From the NCBI RefSeq assembly GCF_008365375.1, contig NZ_QOKW01000003.1:186001-250000 (forward strand): a stretch of 64,000 nucleotides of DNA. Reading direction: 5' to 3'. This DNA comes from Roseomonas genomospecies 6. GTDB taxonomy: Bacteria > Pseudomonadota > Alphaproteobacteria > Azospirillales > Azospirillaceae. Both the position numbers and the translations under genes were made by a program. Shown here piece by piece: positions 7,385 through 18,776 of the stretch. The notes below the pieces were generated by a model that saw only the letters and a list, made by a program, of their open reading frames with translations, had not been told where the DNA came from and did no database searches. The stretch's first letter is position 1. Every line of letters begins with the position of its first letter.

Positions 7385-9955
7385 ATGTCGCGTTACAATG
7401 TCAAGGAAACCGAAGCGAAGTGGCAGGGCGAGTGGGAGCGGCACGGCTGCTTCACCGCCCGCGAGGACGCTTCGCGCGAGAAATACTACGTGCTGGAGAT
7501 GTTCCCCTATCCGTCGGGACGCATCCACATGGGGCATGTCCGCAACTACACCATCGGCGACGTGATCGCGCGCTACAAACGCGCCCGCGGCTTCAACGTG
7601 CTGCACCCGATGGGCTGGGACGCCTTCGGCCTGCCGGCGGAGAACGCCGCGCTGGAGAAGAAGACCCACCCGGCCAAATGGACCCGCGAGAACATCGCGG
7701 CCATGCGCGCCCAATTGAAGACGATGGGCCTGTCCATCGACTGGGATCGCGAGATCGCCACCTGCGACGTGGAATATTACCGCCACGAGCAGAAGATGTT
7801 CCTGGACTTCCTGAAGGAAGGCCTGGCCTACCGCAAGGAGTCCTGGGTCAATTGGGACCCGGTCGACAACACGGTTCTCGCCAACGAGCAGGTGATCGAC
7901 GGCCGCGGCTGGCGCACCGGCGCGCTGGTGGAGAAGCGCAAGCTGTCCCAGTGGTTCCTGAAGATCACCGCCTACGCCGACGAGCTGCTGAAGGGGCTGG
8001 ACACGCTGGACCGCTGGCCGGAGCGCGTGCGCCTGATGCAGGAGAACTGGATCGGCAAGTCCACCGGCGTGCGCTTCCGCTTCGACCTCGTCGGACGGAC
8101 GGACAGGCTGGAAGTCTTCACGACCCGGCCCGACACGCTGTTCGGCGCCTCCTTCGCCGCGATCTCCGCCAACCATCCGCTGGCCGCCGAACTGGCCGCC
8201 GGCAATCCGGAACTGGCCGAGTTCATCGCCGAGTGCAACCGCCTGGGCACCAGCGAGGAAGCGATCGAGACCGCCGAGAAGCGCGGCTTCGACACTGGCC
8301 TGAAGGTGGTCCATCCCTTCGACCCGTCCTGGGAACTGCCGGTCTACGTCGCCAACTTCGTGCTGATGGAATACGGCACGGGCGCCATCTTCGGCTGCCC
8401 GGCCCATGACCAGCGCGACCTGGATTTCGCCCGCAAGTACGGCCTGCCGGTCACGCCGGTGGTCGTGCCTGCCGACGCCGATCCCGCCGCCTTCACGGTG
8501 GGGGGCGAGGCCTACACCGGCCCCGGTCTGCTGCGCAACTCCCGCTTCCTCGACGGGCTGGAGGTCGAGCCGGCCAAGCAGGAGGTCGGCAAGCGTCTGG
8601 AGGAGCAGGGGCAGGGCGAGCGCACCACCCAGTACCGCCTGCGCGACTGGGGCGTTTCCCGTCAGCGCTACTGGGGCTGCCCGATCCCGGTCATCCACTG
8701 CGAAAGCTGCGGCATCGTTCCGGTCCCGGAACAGGATCTGCCGGTGGTTCTGCCGGAGGACGTGACCTTCGACAAGCCCGGCAACCCGCTGGACCATCAC
8801 CCGACCTGGAAGCACACGACCTGCCCGTCCTGCGGCAAACCGGCGGTGCGCGAGACGGACACCTTCGACACCTTCATCGAGTCGAGCTGGTATTTCGCCC
8901 GCTTCTGCTCGCCCAAGGCCGAGGACGTCGCCTTCACGCGCGAGGCGGTGGACTACTGGCTGGCCGTGGACCAGTACATCGGCGGCATCGAGCATGCCGT
9001 GCTGCACCTGCTCTACTCGCGCTTCTGGACGCGGGCGATGAAGCAGTGCGGCTACCTGAACGTGGAGGAGCCGTTCGCCGGCCTCTTCACCCAGGGCATG
9101 GTCAACCACGAGACCTACAAGGACGCGGCGACCGGTGCCTGGCTGGCCCCGACCGACATCCGGAAGAACGATCTCGGCGACTACATCCGCAACGACAACG
9201 ACGGCCCGGTGACGGTCGGCCGCGTCGAGAAGATGTCGAAGTCCAAGAAGAATGTGGTGGACCCGGCGCACATCATCGGCACCTACGGCGCCGACGCCGC
9301 CCGTCTGTTCATGCTGTCCGACAGCCCGCCGGAGCGGGATCTGGAATGGACGGAGGCCGGCATCGACGGTGCCTGGCGCTACATCAACCGCCTGTGGCGC
9401 ATGGTCACGGAGTCGGCGGTGGAGCTGCCGCCCGCCGGCGCCGCGAAGCCGGACACCCTCGGCGCCAAGGCCGAGGCCACCCGGCGTCAGGTGCACAAGG
9501 CCATCGCCGGCATCTCGGAAGACCTGGAGAAATTCCGCTTCAACAAGGCCGTGGCCCGCGTGCGCGAGCTGTCGAACGCCCTGGCCGAGCTGGACGGGAA
9601 GGGCGAGGGCGAGGCCTGGGTCCTGCGCGAAGGGTTCGAGACCACCGCCCGGCTGATCGCCCCGATGATGCCGCATCTGGCCGAGGAGCTGTGGGCGCAG
9701 CTCGGCCACGCCACGCTGCTGGTGGACCAGCCCTGGCCGCAGGCCGACGCGGTCCTGGTGGTCGAGGATTCGGTCACCATCGCGGTGCAGGTCAACGGCA
9801 AGCTGCGCGCCACGCTGGAACTGCCGCGCGACATGGCGAAGGACGCCGCGGAGCAGGCCGCCCTGGCCGACGCGAACGTCCAGCGCGCCTTGGAGGGCAA
9901 GCCCGTGCGCAAGGTCATCGTCGTCCCGAACCGGGTGATCAATGTCGTCGTCTGA
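7385..9955 (+). CDS. leuS: Leucyl-tRNA synthetase
   Basis: Class I aminoacyl-tRNA synthetase that charges tRNA-Leu with leucine in the cytoplasm. Its 856 aa is the normal bacterial length. The ATP-binding HIGH motif appears as HMGH at residues 48-51 ([15 protein letters not shown]) and KMSKS at 616-620 ([14 protein letters not shown]). The CP1 editing domain is present between them (e.g. [12 protein letters not shown] and the [16 protein letters not shown] segment that carries the editing Asp). Zn-knuckle cysteines are visible in CESCGIVPV...[12 protein letters not shown]. The C-terminal anticodon and LeuS-specific domains follow, ending [13 protein letters not shown]. It overlaps lptE by 14 bp, so leuS-lptE-holA is a single operon. 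Confidence 0.98.
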   Translation: MSRYNVKETEAKWQGEWERHGCFTAREDASREKYYVLEMFPYPSGRIHMGHVRNYTIGDVIARYKRARGFNVLHPMGWDAFGLPAENAALEKKTHPAKWTRENIAAMRAQLKTMGLSIDWDREIATCDVEYYRHEQKMFLDFLKEGLAYRKESWVNWDPVDNTVLANEQVIDGRGWRTGALVEKRKLSQWFLKITAYADELLKGLDTLDRWPERVRLMQENWIGKSTGVRFRFDLVGRTDRLEVFTTRPDTLFGASFAAISANHPLAAELAAGNPELAEFIAECNRLGTSEEAIETAEKRGFDTGLKVVHPFDPSWELPVYVANFVLMEYGTGAIFGCPAHDQRDLDFARKYGLPVTPVVVPADADPAAFTVGGEAYTGPGLLRNSRFLDGLEVEPAKQEVGKRLEEQGQGERTTQYRLRDWGVSRQRYWGCPIPVIHCESCGIVPVPEQDLPVVLPEDVTFDKPGNPLDHHPTWKHTTCPSCGKPAVRETDTFDTFIESSWYFARFCSPKAEDVAFTREAVDYWLAVDQYIGGIEHAVLHLLYSRFWTRAMKQCGYLNVEEPFAGLFTQGMVNHETYKDAATGAWLAPTDIRKNDLGDYIRNDNDGPVTVGRVEKMSKSKKNVVDPAHIIGTYGADAARLFMLSDSPPERDLEWTEAGIDGAWRYINRLWRMVTESAVELPPAGAAKPDTLGAKAEATRRQVHKAIAGISEDLEKFRFNKAVARVRELSNALAELDGKGEGEAWVLREGFETTARLIAPMMPHLAEELWAQLGHATLLVDQPWPQADAVLVVEDSVTIAVQVNGKLRATLELPRDMAKDAAEQAALADANVQRALEGKPVRKVIVVPNRVINVVV

Positions 9956-10490
9956 TCCTCAAGACCGGCAAGCCGGCGTCCGGCGGCGGGGGCTTATGGC
10001 CCTCGCCCTGCTGGCTCCGGCGGTGCTCGCCACGGCGGCCTGCGGTTTCCAGCCCATGTATGGAAATCTCGGGGCGAACAGCGTCGGCGCCGCCGAGCTT
10101 CAGCAGGTGGAGATCGACGTCATCAAGGACCGCTATGGCCAGAAGCTGCGCAATCTCCTGATCGACCGCTTCTACACCGATGGCCGTCCCGCGGCTCCGC
10201 GCTACCGGCTGGAGACCGTGTTAACCGCGTCTGAGCAAAAGCTCGCCCTTCAGAAGGACGCGACGGCCACCCGTGCCCAGCTTGTCGTGAACGCCCCCTA
10301 TCAGCTCACCGACGCGGCGACGGGCAAGATCCTGTTCCAGGCCAATGCGCGCTCCTACATCAGCTACAACGTGCTGGAGCAGCAGTACGGCGCCCTCGCC
10401 ACGGTCGAGAACGCCTACGACCGCGCGCTGTTGGAGATCTCCAACGAGATCACCACCCGCGTGTCCGCCCATCTCGGCCACAAGCCCTGA
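9942..10490 (+). CDS. lptE: LPS assembly lipoprotein LptE
   Basis: 182 aa. Outer-membrane lipoprotein that plugs the LptD barrel in the last step of LPS transport. An N-terminal signal ends in a lipobox at ATAAC (lipidation Cys34), followed by the typical GFQPMYG start of the mature LptE/RlpB fold. The [13 protein letters not shown] and [14 protein letters not shown] stretches match alphaproteobacterial LptE. Translation is coupled to leuS by a 14-bp overlap. The leuS-lptE-holA order is the same as that known from E. coli. The first ~14 residues before the hydrophobic core are longer than usual, so a later start (GLMALAL) is possible. Confidence 0.9.
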   Translation: MSSSDPQDRQAGVRRRGLMALALLAPAVLATAACGFQPMYGNLGANSVGAAELQQVEIDVIKDRYGQKLRNLLIDRFYTDGRPAAPRYRLETVLTASEQKLALQKDATATRAQLVVNAPYQLTDAATGKILFQANARSYISYNVLEQQYGALATVENAYDRALLEISNEITTRVSAHLGHKP

Positions 10491-10538
10491 TCCGCTCAGC
10501 CTAGCGGCGATCGGTTCCCCGCCACCGACGGTGTCTTC

Positions 10539-11561
10539 GTGAAGCTGCAAGCCCGGGCGATCGACGGCTTTCTACGCAGCCCCGATCCCAAGATCCGCGC
10601 GGTCCTGCTCTACGGTCCGGACACCGGGCTTGTGCGCGACCGCGCCATGGGGCTGGGCCGCACCGTGGTCGCGGATCTTTCCGATCCCTTCCGGGTGACG
10701 GAGATGCTGGGCCGTGCCGTCGCCGACGATCCGGCGCGTCTGGCCGACGAGGCCGCCGCCCTGTCCTTCACCGGGGGCCGCCGCCTGATCCGCGTGCGCG
10801 AGGCGGAGGACAACGTCACCGCCGCCTTCGCCGCCTTCCTGACCGATCGGACGCCCGGCGACAGCCTCGTCGTCGTCGAATCGGGCGATCTCGGCAACCG
10901 GTCGAAGCTGCGCACCCTGTTCGAGGGGGCGGAGGGCGCCGTCGCCATTCCCTGCTATGTCGAGGAGGAGGCGGCTCTCGGCCGGGTCATCGCGGACATC
11001 CTGCACGGCCACGGGCTGACCGCCGATCCCGACGCCCTGTCCTTCCTGGCCGGCAACCTCGTCGGGGACCGCATGGTGGCACGCGGCGAGATGGAAAAGC
11101 TGGCGCTCTACATGGGGTCCGAAACGCGCGTGCGGCTGGAGGACGCCCAGGCCTGCGTGGGCGACAGCGCGGCCCTGTCGCTCGACGAGCCGATCTGGGC
11201 CGCCGCTGAGGGCGATTTCGCCACGCTCGACCGCTCGCTGGCCCGCCTGTTCGCGGAGGGCATGTCGCCGGTGCCGATCCTGCGCGCCGCGCAGCGCCAT
11301 TTCCAGCGGCTGCAACTGGTGGCCGGGCAGATGGCGGCGGGCAAATCGGTGGACGCCGCCGTGGAATCGCTGCGCCCGCCGGTCTTCTTCAAGATGAAGC
11401 CGCGGCTGACCGGTCAGGCCCGCCGCTGGCCGGCGCCGCTGGTGCGGCAGGCGTTGGAGCGGCTCGTCGAGGCTGAGGCGGACTGCAAGCGCACCAACAT
11501 GCCCGACGAGACGCTCTGCGCCCGCGTCCTGTTCCAGCTCGCCTCGCTGGCGCGGCGCTAG
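10539..11561 (+). CDS. holA: DNA polymerase III subunit delta
   Basis: 340 aa, normal length. The delta subunit of the clamp loader, which opens the beta sliding clamp. The N-terminal domain has FLRSPDPKIRAVLLYGPDTGLVRDRA, where a degenerate P-loop-like element is normal for delta, which does not hydrolyse ATP. The central AAA-like part includes ALSFLAGNLVGDRMVARGEMEKLALY, and the C-terminal collar helices include PVPILRAAQRHFQRLQLV. The gene starts with GTG at 10539, 48 bp after lptE, and closes the leuS operon. It is convergent with the downstream gene, with only 10 bp between the stops and no hairpin between them. Confidence 0.93.
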   Translation: MKLQARAIDGFLRSPDPKIRAVLLYGPDTGLVRDRAMGLGRTVVADLSDPFRVTEMLGRAVADDPARLADEAAALSFTGGRRLIRVREAEDNVTAAFAAFLTDRTPGDSLVVVESGDLGNRSKLRTLFEGAEGAVAIPCYVEEEAALGRVIADILHGHGLTADPDALSFLAGNLVGDRMVARGEMEKLALYMGSETRVRLEDAQACVGDSAALSLDEPIWAAAEGDFATLDRSLARLFAEGMSPVPILRAAQRHFQRLQLVAGQMAAGKSVDAAVESLRPPVFFKMKPRLTGQARRWPAPLVRQALERLVEAEADCKRTNMPDETLCARVLFQLASLARR

Positions 11562-11571
11562 GCTTTCTTCC

Positions 11572-12936
11572 TTACTTCGCCGACAGGAACTGCGGCACGC
11601 GCAGCAGGATCAGCTCGTTGTGGTCCTGCTTGCCCAGTGCACGGCCCGACGAGTAGGGAAGGTTGTTGTCGTTGGCGACGACGACGTGCTCCGCGTCCAC
11701 CACATCGACATCCTCGATGGTCACGAACGGAAAGGTGAACTTGCCCTTATCCCCGCCGATGCGGGCGACGCCCTTCGGATCGCCGATGTCCATCAGGTCG
11801 ATGTGGCCGACCTTCTTCACGAAGCCTTCCGCGTCGGCCTGGGCGAAGTCGATCTTGTAGATGCGCTTGAACCGGGCCGGGACGTTGAAGCAATCCGCGG
11901 CGGGCTGGCCGGTGCAGCCCTTGGCCGGGTCGCCCTCGCCGTTGTCGCGCTCGATGATCAGGCCGGTGGTGGCGTCGATCATGTTGAAGTCGCCGATGTT
12001 GTTGCCGTTGGCCTCCAGCAGGTACTTGAAGCTGCGGCCCGTGAAGGCGCCCTTGGCAACGTCGAACTCGGCGATGCGCAGATACTCCCGCCCGTCCTTG
12101 GTCTCCCAGGCGCCACCGGTCCACAGCGGCCCCTCGAACAGCGGATAGAGGAACGCGCCGTCCTTTGACGCGGCCATCCCCTCAAAGCCGCGCGACCGGC
12201 GCACCTCGAAGCCGACGGCGCCGGGCACCGCCGGGGTGGAGACCGCGTAATGGTCGGGGGAGCGCACGGTCTTACCGTCCACGACGCTTTCATGCATGGC
12301 GAGCAGCTTGCCGGTCAGGTCGGTCACCAGGATGTAGGGGCCGAACTCGTCGCCGAAATACATCCGGTCACCGATGATCTGCATGCTCTCGACGTCGAAG
12401 TCGGCGCCGGTCAGGTAACGTTCCTTGGTCGCTTCGGTGACGATGGGGAAGGGCGCCTTGCGGTCCGGATCGCGCAGAAACAGCGTCTCGGCCACAGCGG
12501 CCTTCCCGGTCCGCCAGTCGATGGCCAGCTTGTGCACCGTCAGCATCGCGTCGGGCGAGTTGCCCTTGCTGCCGAAACCGTTGTCGGTCAGCACCATGAA
12601 GGTCCCGTCGCCCAGCGCCTTGATCCCGGAGAAGCCCTGGACCGGCTGGCCTTCGAAGGGCAGCGCCATGCCCGTTCCGCGCGCGGCGCCGGGCGCGGAC
12701 AGGAAGGACGTGCCTTCGATGCTGCGGGGCTGATCGACGCGCTTGCGGTCGGTGGCGGTGAATTTGCCGGAGGTGCGGAACAGCTCCGGCGCGTCCGCGG
12801 GCGGGGCGACGAATGTCGCGGCGTCGATAATGCCGTGCCCGGCCAGTTCCGCCGGGAATTTCTGGTCCGCAAATGCGGGACCGGCCAGCAGGGTCCCGGC
12901 AAGGCCGGCAAGGAACAAGCGGTGAATGGGCTTCAT
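11572..12936 (-). CDS. Secreted esterase-like activity of phytase family protein
   Basis: 454 aa with a clear signal peptide (MKPIHRLFLAGLAGTLLAGPAFA). The body has the beta-propeller features of the phytase-like/esterase-like family: SGIKALGDGTFMVLTDNGFGSKGNSPDAMLTVHKLAI, DFDVESMQIIGDRMYFGDEFGPYILVTDLTGK, SRGFEGMAASKDGAFLYPLFEGP and VTIEDVDVVDAEHVVVANDNNLPYSSGR. Family members are periplasmic or secreted phosphoesterase-like proteins; substrate and activity are not proven. Upstream, a palindrome TCACTAAAGTGA at 13020-13031 overlaps one good PhoB half-site (CTGTCAC on the minus strand), so phosphate regulation is possible but the second half-site is poor. It sits between holA and parB as an apparent insertion in core synteny. 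Confidence 0.85.
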   Translation of the reverse strand: MKPIHRLFLAGLAGTLLAGPAFADQKFPAELAGHGIIDAATFVAPPADAPELFRTSGKFTATDRKRVDQPRSIEGTSFLSAPGAARGTGMALPFEGQPVQGFSGIKALGDGTFMVLTDNGFGSKGNSPDAMLTVHKLAIDWRTGKAAVAETLFLRDPDRKAPFPIVTEATKERYLTGADFDVESMQIIGDRMYFGDEFGPYILVTDLTGKLLAMHESVVDGKTVRSPDHYAVSTPAVPGAVGFEVRRSRGFEGMAASKDGAFLYPLFEGPLWTGGAWETKDGREYLRIAEFDVAKGAFTGRSFKYLLEANGNNIGDFNMIDATTGLIIERDNGEGDPAKGCTGQPAADCFNVPARFKRIYKIDFAQADAEGFVKKVGHIDLMDIGDPKGVARIGGDKGKFTFPFVTIEDVDVVDAEHVVVANDNNLPYSSGRALGKQDHNELILLRVPQFLSAK

Positions 12937-13051
12937 GAGTCTCCCCCTCTGTGTCGGTTCCGGCCGCGCCGTTGCCGACCGGACGACCCTGTTTAGGGGG
13001 AGTTCATGTTAGTGCCGTTTCACTAAAGTGACAGTTTGGTTCCGTCACACC

Positions 13052-13966
13052 CTACTCGCCGCCGAGGCGCCGCAGCACATCGTCGAGCTGGTCCAGAGTC
13101 TGATAGTGGATGGTGATGGAACCGCCCTTGCCCTGGGGGGTGATGGCGACCTTCAGCCCGATGCGGGCGGATATCTCCTCCTCCAGGTTCACCAGATCGA
13201 CGTCCTTCAGGGTCGGATCGGTGGAGGCACCACCGCGCCCGCCGGCCTTCTTCGGCTTGATGGGGGCGCTGCCACGCATCAGGTCTTCGGTCTGGCGGAC
13301 GTTCAGCCCGCGCTTGACCACTTCGCGCGCCACCGACACCGGATCGGAGGAGGTGAGCAGCGCGCGGGCGTGACCGGCGCTGATCGCACCGTCCTGCACC
13401 ATGCTCTTGACGGGGTCGGGCAGGGCGAGCAGGCGCATCATGTTGGCAACGTGGCTGCGGCTCTTGCCGACCGAGCGCGCCAGATCCTCCTGCGTGTGCT
13501 CGAACTCCTCCATCAGGCGCTTGTAGCCCTCTGCCTCTTCGAGGGGCGTCAGGTCCTGGCGCTGGATGTTCTCGATCAGCGCGATTTCCAGCGCTTCACG
13601 GTCCGACAGCTCGCGGATGACGACCGGCACCTCATGCAGGCCGGCGATCTGAGCGGCCCGCCAGCGGCGTTCACCCGCGATCAGCTCGTAGGAATTGGTC
13701 GTCTCCGGATCGCGCCGGACGAGCAGGGGCTGAAGGATGCCCTTGTCGCGGATCGACTCGACCAAGCCCTGAAGCGCCTCGTCGTCGAAGGTCCGGCGCG
13801 GCTGGTACTTGCCGGGGTGAATGAACTCGATGGGCACCTGCTTGGACTGGCGCACCTTGTCCAGGGCGGAATAATCCTCCGCCGCCTCGCCGAACAGCGC
13901 GGACAGGCCACGGCCCAGGCTGGCGCGGCGGGCACCGCCATCCGAACGTTTGGTATCCTCCATCAT
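13052..13966 (-). CDS. parB: Chromosome-partitioning protein ParB
   Basis: 304 aa. CTP-dependent DNA clamp that loads at parS and spreads to form the segregation complex. The N-terminal 'ASLGRGLSALFGE' is typical of alphaproteobacterial ParB. The CTP-binding box GERRWRAA is at residues 98-105 and ENIQRQDL at 132-139. A helix-turn-helix (TQEDLARSVGKSRSHVANMMRLL, about 157-180) reads parS. The C-terminal dimer domain ends in ...ITIHYQTLDQLDDVLRRLGGE. Its start overlaps the parA stop by 4 bp, so translation is coupled. Five candidate parS sites are in the window. Confidence 0.97.
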   Translation of the reverse strand: MMEDTKRSDGGARRASLGRGLSALFGEAAEDYSALDKVRQSKQVPIEFIHPGKYQPRRTFDDEALQGLVESIRDKGILQPLLVRRDPETTNSYELIAGERRWRAAQIAGLHEVPVVIRELSDREALEIALIENIQRQDLTPLEEAEGYKRLMEEFEHTQEDLARSVGKSRSHVANMMRLLALPDPVKSMVQDGAISAGHARALLTSSDPVSVAREVVKRGLNVRQTEDLMRGSAPIKPKKAGGRGGASTDPTLKDVDLVNLEEEISARIGLKVAITPQGKGGSITIHYQTLDQLDDVLRRLGGE

Positions 13967-14757
13967 GCGCTCAGCCTCTTCTCACGGCGCAGCACTTCGC
14001 CGGCCAGATGGATGTATGCCTGCGACCCGGGGCAGCGCATGTCGTAGATCAGCACCGGCTTTCCGTGGGACGGCGCCTCCGACACCTTCACGTTCCGGGG
14101 GATGACGGTGTCGTAGACCTTCTCTCCGAAGAAGCCGCGCACGTCGGCGGCGACCATGTCGGACAGGTTGTTGCGCTTGTCGAACATGGTCAGCACGACG
14201 CCGTGGATGTCCAGGTCGGGGTTGAAGGCGCGCTTCACCCGCTCAATGGTCCGGACCAGATGGCTGAGACCCTCCAGCGCGTAGAACTCGCACTGCAGCG
14301 GCACCATCACGGCGTGGGAGGCGACCAGCGCGTTCAGCGTCAGCAGGCCGAGCGCCGGCGGGCAATCGATCAGGACGTAGTCGTATTCCAGCGCGCTCTT
14401 GTCCACCGCCTCGCGCAGCCGGAATTCGCGGCGCTCGGACGTGACCAGCTCCACCTCCGCGCCCGACAGATCGACGGACGACGTGATGATGGACAGGTTC
14501 GGCACGGACGACACGGTCGCGGCGTTCTCCAACGGCATGCCGTCGAACAGCACGTCGTAGATGCCGACACGGCGGTCGGAGCGCGGAATGCCGAGGCCGG
14601 TGGAGGCGTTGCCCTGGGGATCGAGGTCGATCACCAGGACGCGCTTGCCGATGGCGGCGAGGGCGGTTGCCAGATTGATGGTGGTCGTGGTCTTTCCCAC
14701 ACCACCTTTCTGGTTGGCAATCGCGATGACGCGGGCGGAAGGAAGGGCAGAGGGCAT
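13963..14757 (-). CDS. parA: Chromosome-partitioning ATPase ParA
   Basis: Deviant Walker ATPase that moves ParB-parS complexes along the nucleoid. From the ATG at 14757 it is 264 aa (MPSALPSARVIAIANQ), with the deviant Walker A KGGVGKTT at residues 17-24, DLDPQGNAS (switch I) and the DYVLIDCPPALGLLT Walker B region. I chose 14757 because GAGAGG lies at a good distance and the family motif starts soon after. Longer starts at 14793 (ATG) or 14826 (GTG) are in frame but have no clear ribosome binding site and would overlap or abut rsmG. Cotranscribed with rsmG upstream and parB downstream. Confidence 0.95.
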   Translation of the reverse strand: MPSALPSARVIAIANQKGGVGKTTTTINLATALAAIGKRVLVIDLDPQGNASTGLGIPRSDRRVGIYDVLFDGMPLENAATVSSVPNLSIITSSVDLSGAEVELVTSERREFRLREAVDKSALEYDYVLIDCPPALGLLTLNALVASHAVMVPLQCEFYALEGLSHLVRTIERVKRAFNPDLDIHGVVLTMFDKRNNLSDMVAADVRGFFGEKVYDTVIPRNVKVSEAPSHGKPVLIYDMRCPGSQAYIHLAGEVLRREKRLSA

Positions 14758-14806
14758 GGCAGCCTCTCGGGAAGCCTCGGAGCGGGAATGCATCAGGGTC
14801 GCGGTC

Positions 14807-15432
14807 TTAGACACGGGCGATACCACTCACACGCAGGATGGTTCCGGTGGGGTCGGTGCGGCTGTCGAAGCGCTCGGTCCGCATCTTCCAATATTTGGTG
14901 GTATCGGTCAATTCGTCCGCCACATTTTGGCCCTTGGGAAACAGTGCCACACCCCGATCCTGGATGAAGGGATGGGCCCATCCCAGCAGGTCGTTCAACG
15001 GGGCGAGCGCACGGGCCGTCACCACATCGGCAGCAATGGCGGTGGCGATGGACGCAACCGCCTCGATCCGCTTGTTGTGCACCGTGACCGAAGCCCCGGC
15101 GGCGCGCGCCGCCTCGCGCAAGAAGGCGCATTTGCGGGAATCGCTCTCCACCAGATGGACCTCCGGCACGCCCATGATGGCGAGGACGAGACCGGGAAAG
15201 CCAGCACCGCTGCCCAGATCGACCAGCACACGGACACCGTCCGGCAGGAGCGGGAGGAGCTGGGCCGAATCGAGGAAATGCCGGCGCCAGGCGTCGGGCA
15301 GGGTGGAGGGGCCGACCAGATTGATCTTCGGCTGCCACTTGCGCAGCGTGGCCTCATAGGCGGCGAGACGGTCCAGCGTTTCACGTGAAACACCGGTTTC
15401 CGCCTGGAACGCCGCAGCATCGAACAGGCTCA

Positions 15433-15433
<1 letters not shown>
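14807..15433 (-). CDS. rsmG: 16S rRNA (guanine-527-N7)-methyltransferase RsmG
   Basis: 208 aa, normal length; methylates G527 of 16S rRNA using SAM. The SAM-binding motif is VLVDLGSGAGFPGLVLAI, and RKCAFLREAARAAG and VTARALAPLNDLL are typical. Its ATG shares one base with the mnmG stop (TGATG), so the two are translationally coupled. Near the N-terminus the sequence VSRETL is encoded by a near-perfect parS palindrome at 15377-15392, so this part of the gene doubles as a centromere site. Also known as gidB. Confidence 0.97.
15377..15392. promoter_or_regulatory. parS: parS centromere site 1 (inside rsmG)
   Basis: CGTTTCACGTGAAACA matches the bacterial parS consensus TGTTTCACGTGAAACA at 15 of 16 positions with an intact 14-bp palindromic core. 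It lies in the rsmG coding region about 1.4 kb from parB and 11.4 kb from the origin gap. Confidence 0.92.
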
Positions 15434-17301
<1,868 letters not shown>

Positions 17302-17359
17302 GGCCGGACCATAGCCGAGTCAGCGCCGGACGCCAAGCGCTGCGACGCCGCAAAGCCCG

Positions 17360-17375
17360 TGTTTCACGTGAAACA
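17360..17375. promoter_or_regulatory. parS: parS centromere site 2 (intergenic, mnmE-mnmG)
   Basis: TGTTTCACGTGAAACA, an exact 16/16 match to the parS consensus and a perfect palindrome. It sits in the 109-bp gap between mnmE and mnmG, about 58 bp upstream of the mnmG start, so ParB binding could also affect transcription of the mnmG-rsmG-parAB operon. Confidence 0.96.
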
Positions 17376-17410
17376 GAGCGTTGCGGCGCGTTTGTCACGA
17401 AAACGCCGGG

Positions 17411-18742
17411 TCATTTGCCGATGCAGAAATCCCGAAAGATCACGTCCAGCAGGTCTTCGACATCCACCCGCCCGGTGATGCGTCCCAGGGCGCGGCTCGC
17501 CAGACGCACATCCTCGGCCATCAGTTCCGGCAATGGAGCGGTCAGGGCACGGCGCAGGGCGTCGCGGCATTCCTCAAGGGCGGAGCGGTGCCGGGCGCGG
17601 GTCAAAGCGGGCGCACCGCTGCCGGCCAGCCGGTCGGCGGTAAACGCCGTTAAACGCCGCTCCAGCTCCGCCAGGCCGGAACCGGTCCGGGCGGAGACCG
17701 CAACCGCATCCTGGCCGCCGACCGTCGGGATCGGAGCGTCGGCAAGGTCGGTCTTGTTCAGGACGACCACCGTGTCCCCATCCACCAGCGCAACCGTGGC
17801 CGGGTCCAGCGCGGGCAGGGCGGTGGCATCGAACACGGCCACCTTCACGTCGGCGCGGGCGGCACGGTCGAGCGCGCGGCGGATGCCTTCCTCCTCCACC
17901 TCGTCGGCGGCGGCTTCACGCAGGCCCGCGGTGTCGGCCAGAACCACCGGATAGCCGCCGAGGTCGAGATGAACCTCGATCACATCGCGGGTCGTGCCGG
18001 CGCGCGCCGAGACGATGGCGGCCTCGCGCCGGGCCAGGGCGTTCAGCAGGCTCGACTTGCCGGTGTTGGGCGCGCCGACGATGGCGATGTGCAGCCCTTC
18101 GCGCAGCCGTTCGCCCCGGCCCCGGTCATCCAGATGGGCGTCGATCTCGGCGGCAAGGGCGTTCAGCACCGGGCGGGCGGCGTCCGACACGCCGGAGGGC
18201 AGATCCTCGTCGGGGAAGTCGATGTCCGCTTCGATGTGCGCCAGCGACCGGGTCAGCCGTTCCCGCCAACCATCGTAAAGCTTGCCAAGCGCGCCCTCCA
18301 TCTGCCGCAGGGCCTGCCGACGCTGGGCCGAGGTCTCGGCGTCCACCAGATCGGCCACCGCCTCGGCCTCGGTCAGGTCGAGCTTGCCGTTCTCGAAGGC
18401 GCGGCGGGTGAACTCGCCGGGTTCGGCCACGCGCAGGCCAGGCAGGGCGGACAGAACCTCGACCACACCGGCCACCACGGCGCGCCCGCCATGCAGATGC
18501 AGCTCGACCACATCCTCTCCGGTGAAGCTGCGGGGGGCGGTGAAGCGCAGGACCAGGGCGTCGTCCAGCGCCTCTCCCGTTCTAGGTTCGCGCAGCCGGA
18601 CGAGGGTGGCCATGCGGGGCGCGGGCAAGGGCTTGCCGGTCAGAGCCGCCAGGGCGTCGCCGGAGGCGGGCCCCGAAACGCGAACCACCGCCACACCGGC
18701 GCGGCCGGGGGCGGTGGCGAGAGCGAAGATCGTCGGGATCAT
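17411..18742 (-). CDS. mnmE: tRNA uridine-5-carboxymethylaminomethyl(34) synthesis GTPase MnmE
   Basis: GTPase partner of MnmG. From the ATG at 18742 (MIPTIFALATAPGRAGVAVVRVSGP) it is 443 aa; a longer start at 18757 adds five residues (MIFGT). The N-terminal folate-binding domain contains DVVELHLHGG and ARPGEF-like AEPGEFTRRAFENGKLDLTEAEAVADLVDAET. The G domain has VGAPNTGKSSLLNAL (P-loop), DTAGLRE and NKTD. The C-terminal FCIGK carries the essential cysteine near the end. Also called trmE. It is separated from mnmG by 109 bp that include a perfect parS. Confidence 0.97.
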   Translation of the reverse strand: MIPTIFALATAPGRAGVAVVRVSGPASGDALAALTGKPLPAPRMATLVRLREPRTGEALDDALVLRFTAPRSFTGEDVVELHLHGGRAVVAGVVEVLSALPGLRVAEPGEFTRRAFENGKLDLTEAEAVADLVDAETSAQRRQALRQMEGALGKLYDGWRERLTRSLAHIEADIDFPDEDLPSGVSDAARPVLNALAAEIDAHLDDRGRGERLREGLHIAIVGAPNTGKSSLLNALARREAAIVSARAGTTRDVIEVHLDLGGYPVVLADTAGLREAAADEVEEEGIRRALDRAARADVKVAVFDATALPALDPATVALVDGDTVVVLNKTDLADAPIPTVGGQDAVAVSARTGSGLAELERRLTAFTADRLAGSGAPALTRARHRSALEECRDALRRALTAPLPELMAEDVRLASRALGRITGRVDVEDLLDVIFRDFCIGK

Positions 18743-18776
18743 CGTACCAAATATCATTGTGCCGGGTCCGAAACGA

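Noticed and set aside
7340-9709. 789-codon open frame antisense to leuS
   Set aside because: It mirrors the third-codon G/C bias of leuS, is His/Arg/Gly/Leu-rich with no family motif, and leuS on the plus strand is certain.
13020-13034. Pho box upstream of the phytase-family gene
   Set aside because: Only one 7-mer half-site (CTGTCAC) is good; the second matches at 3 of 7. It is kept as a remark only.
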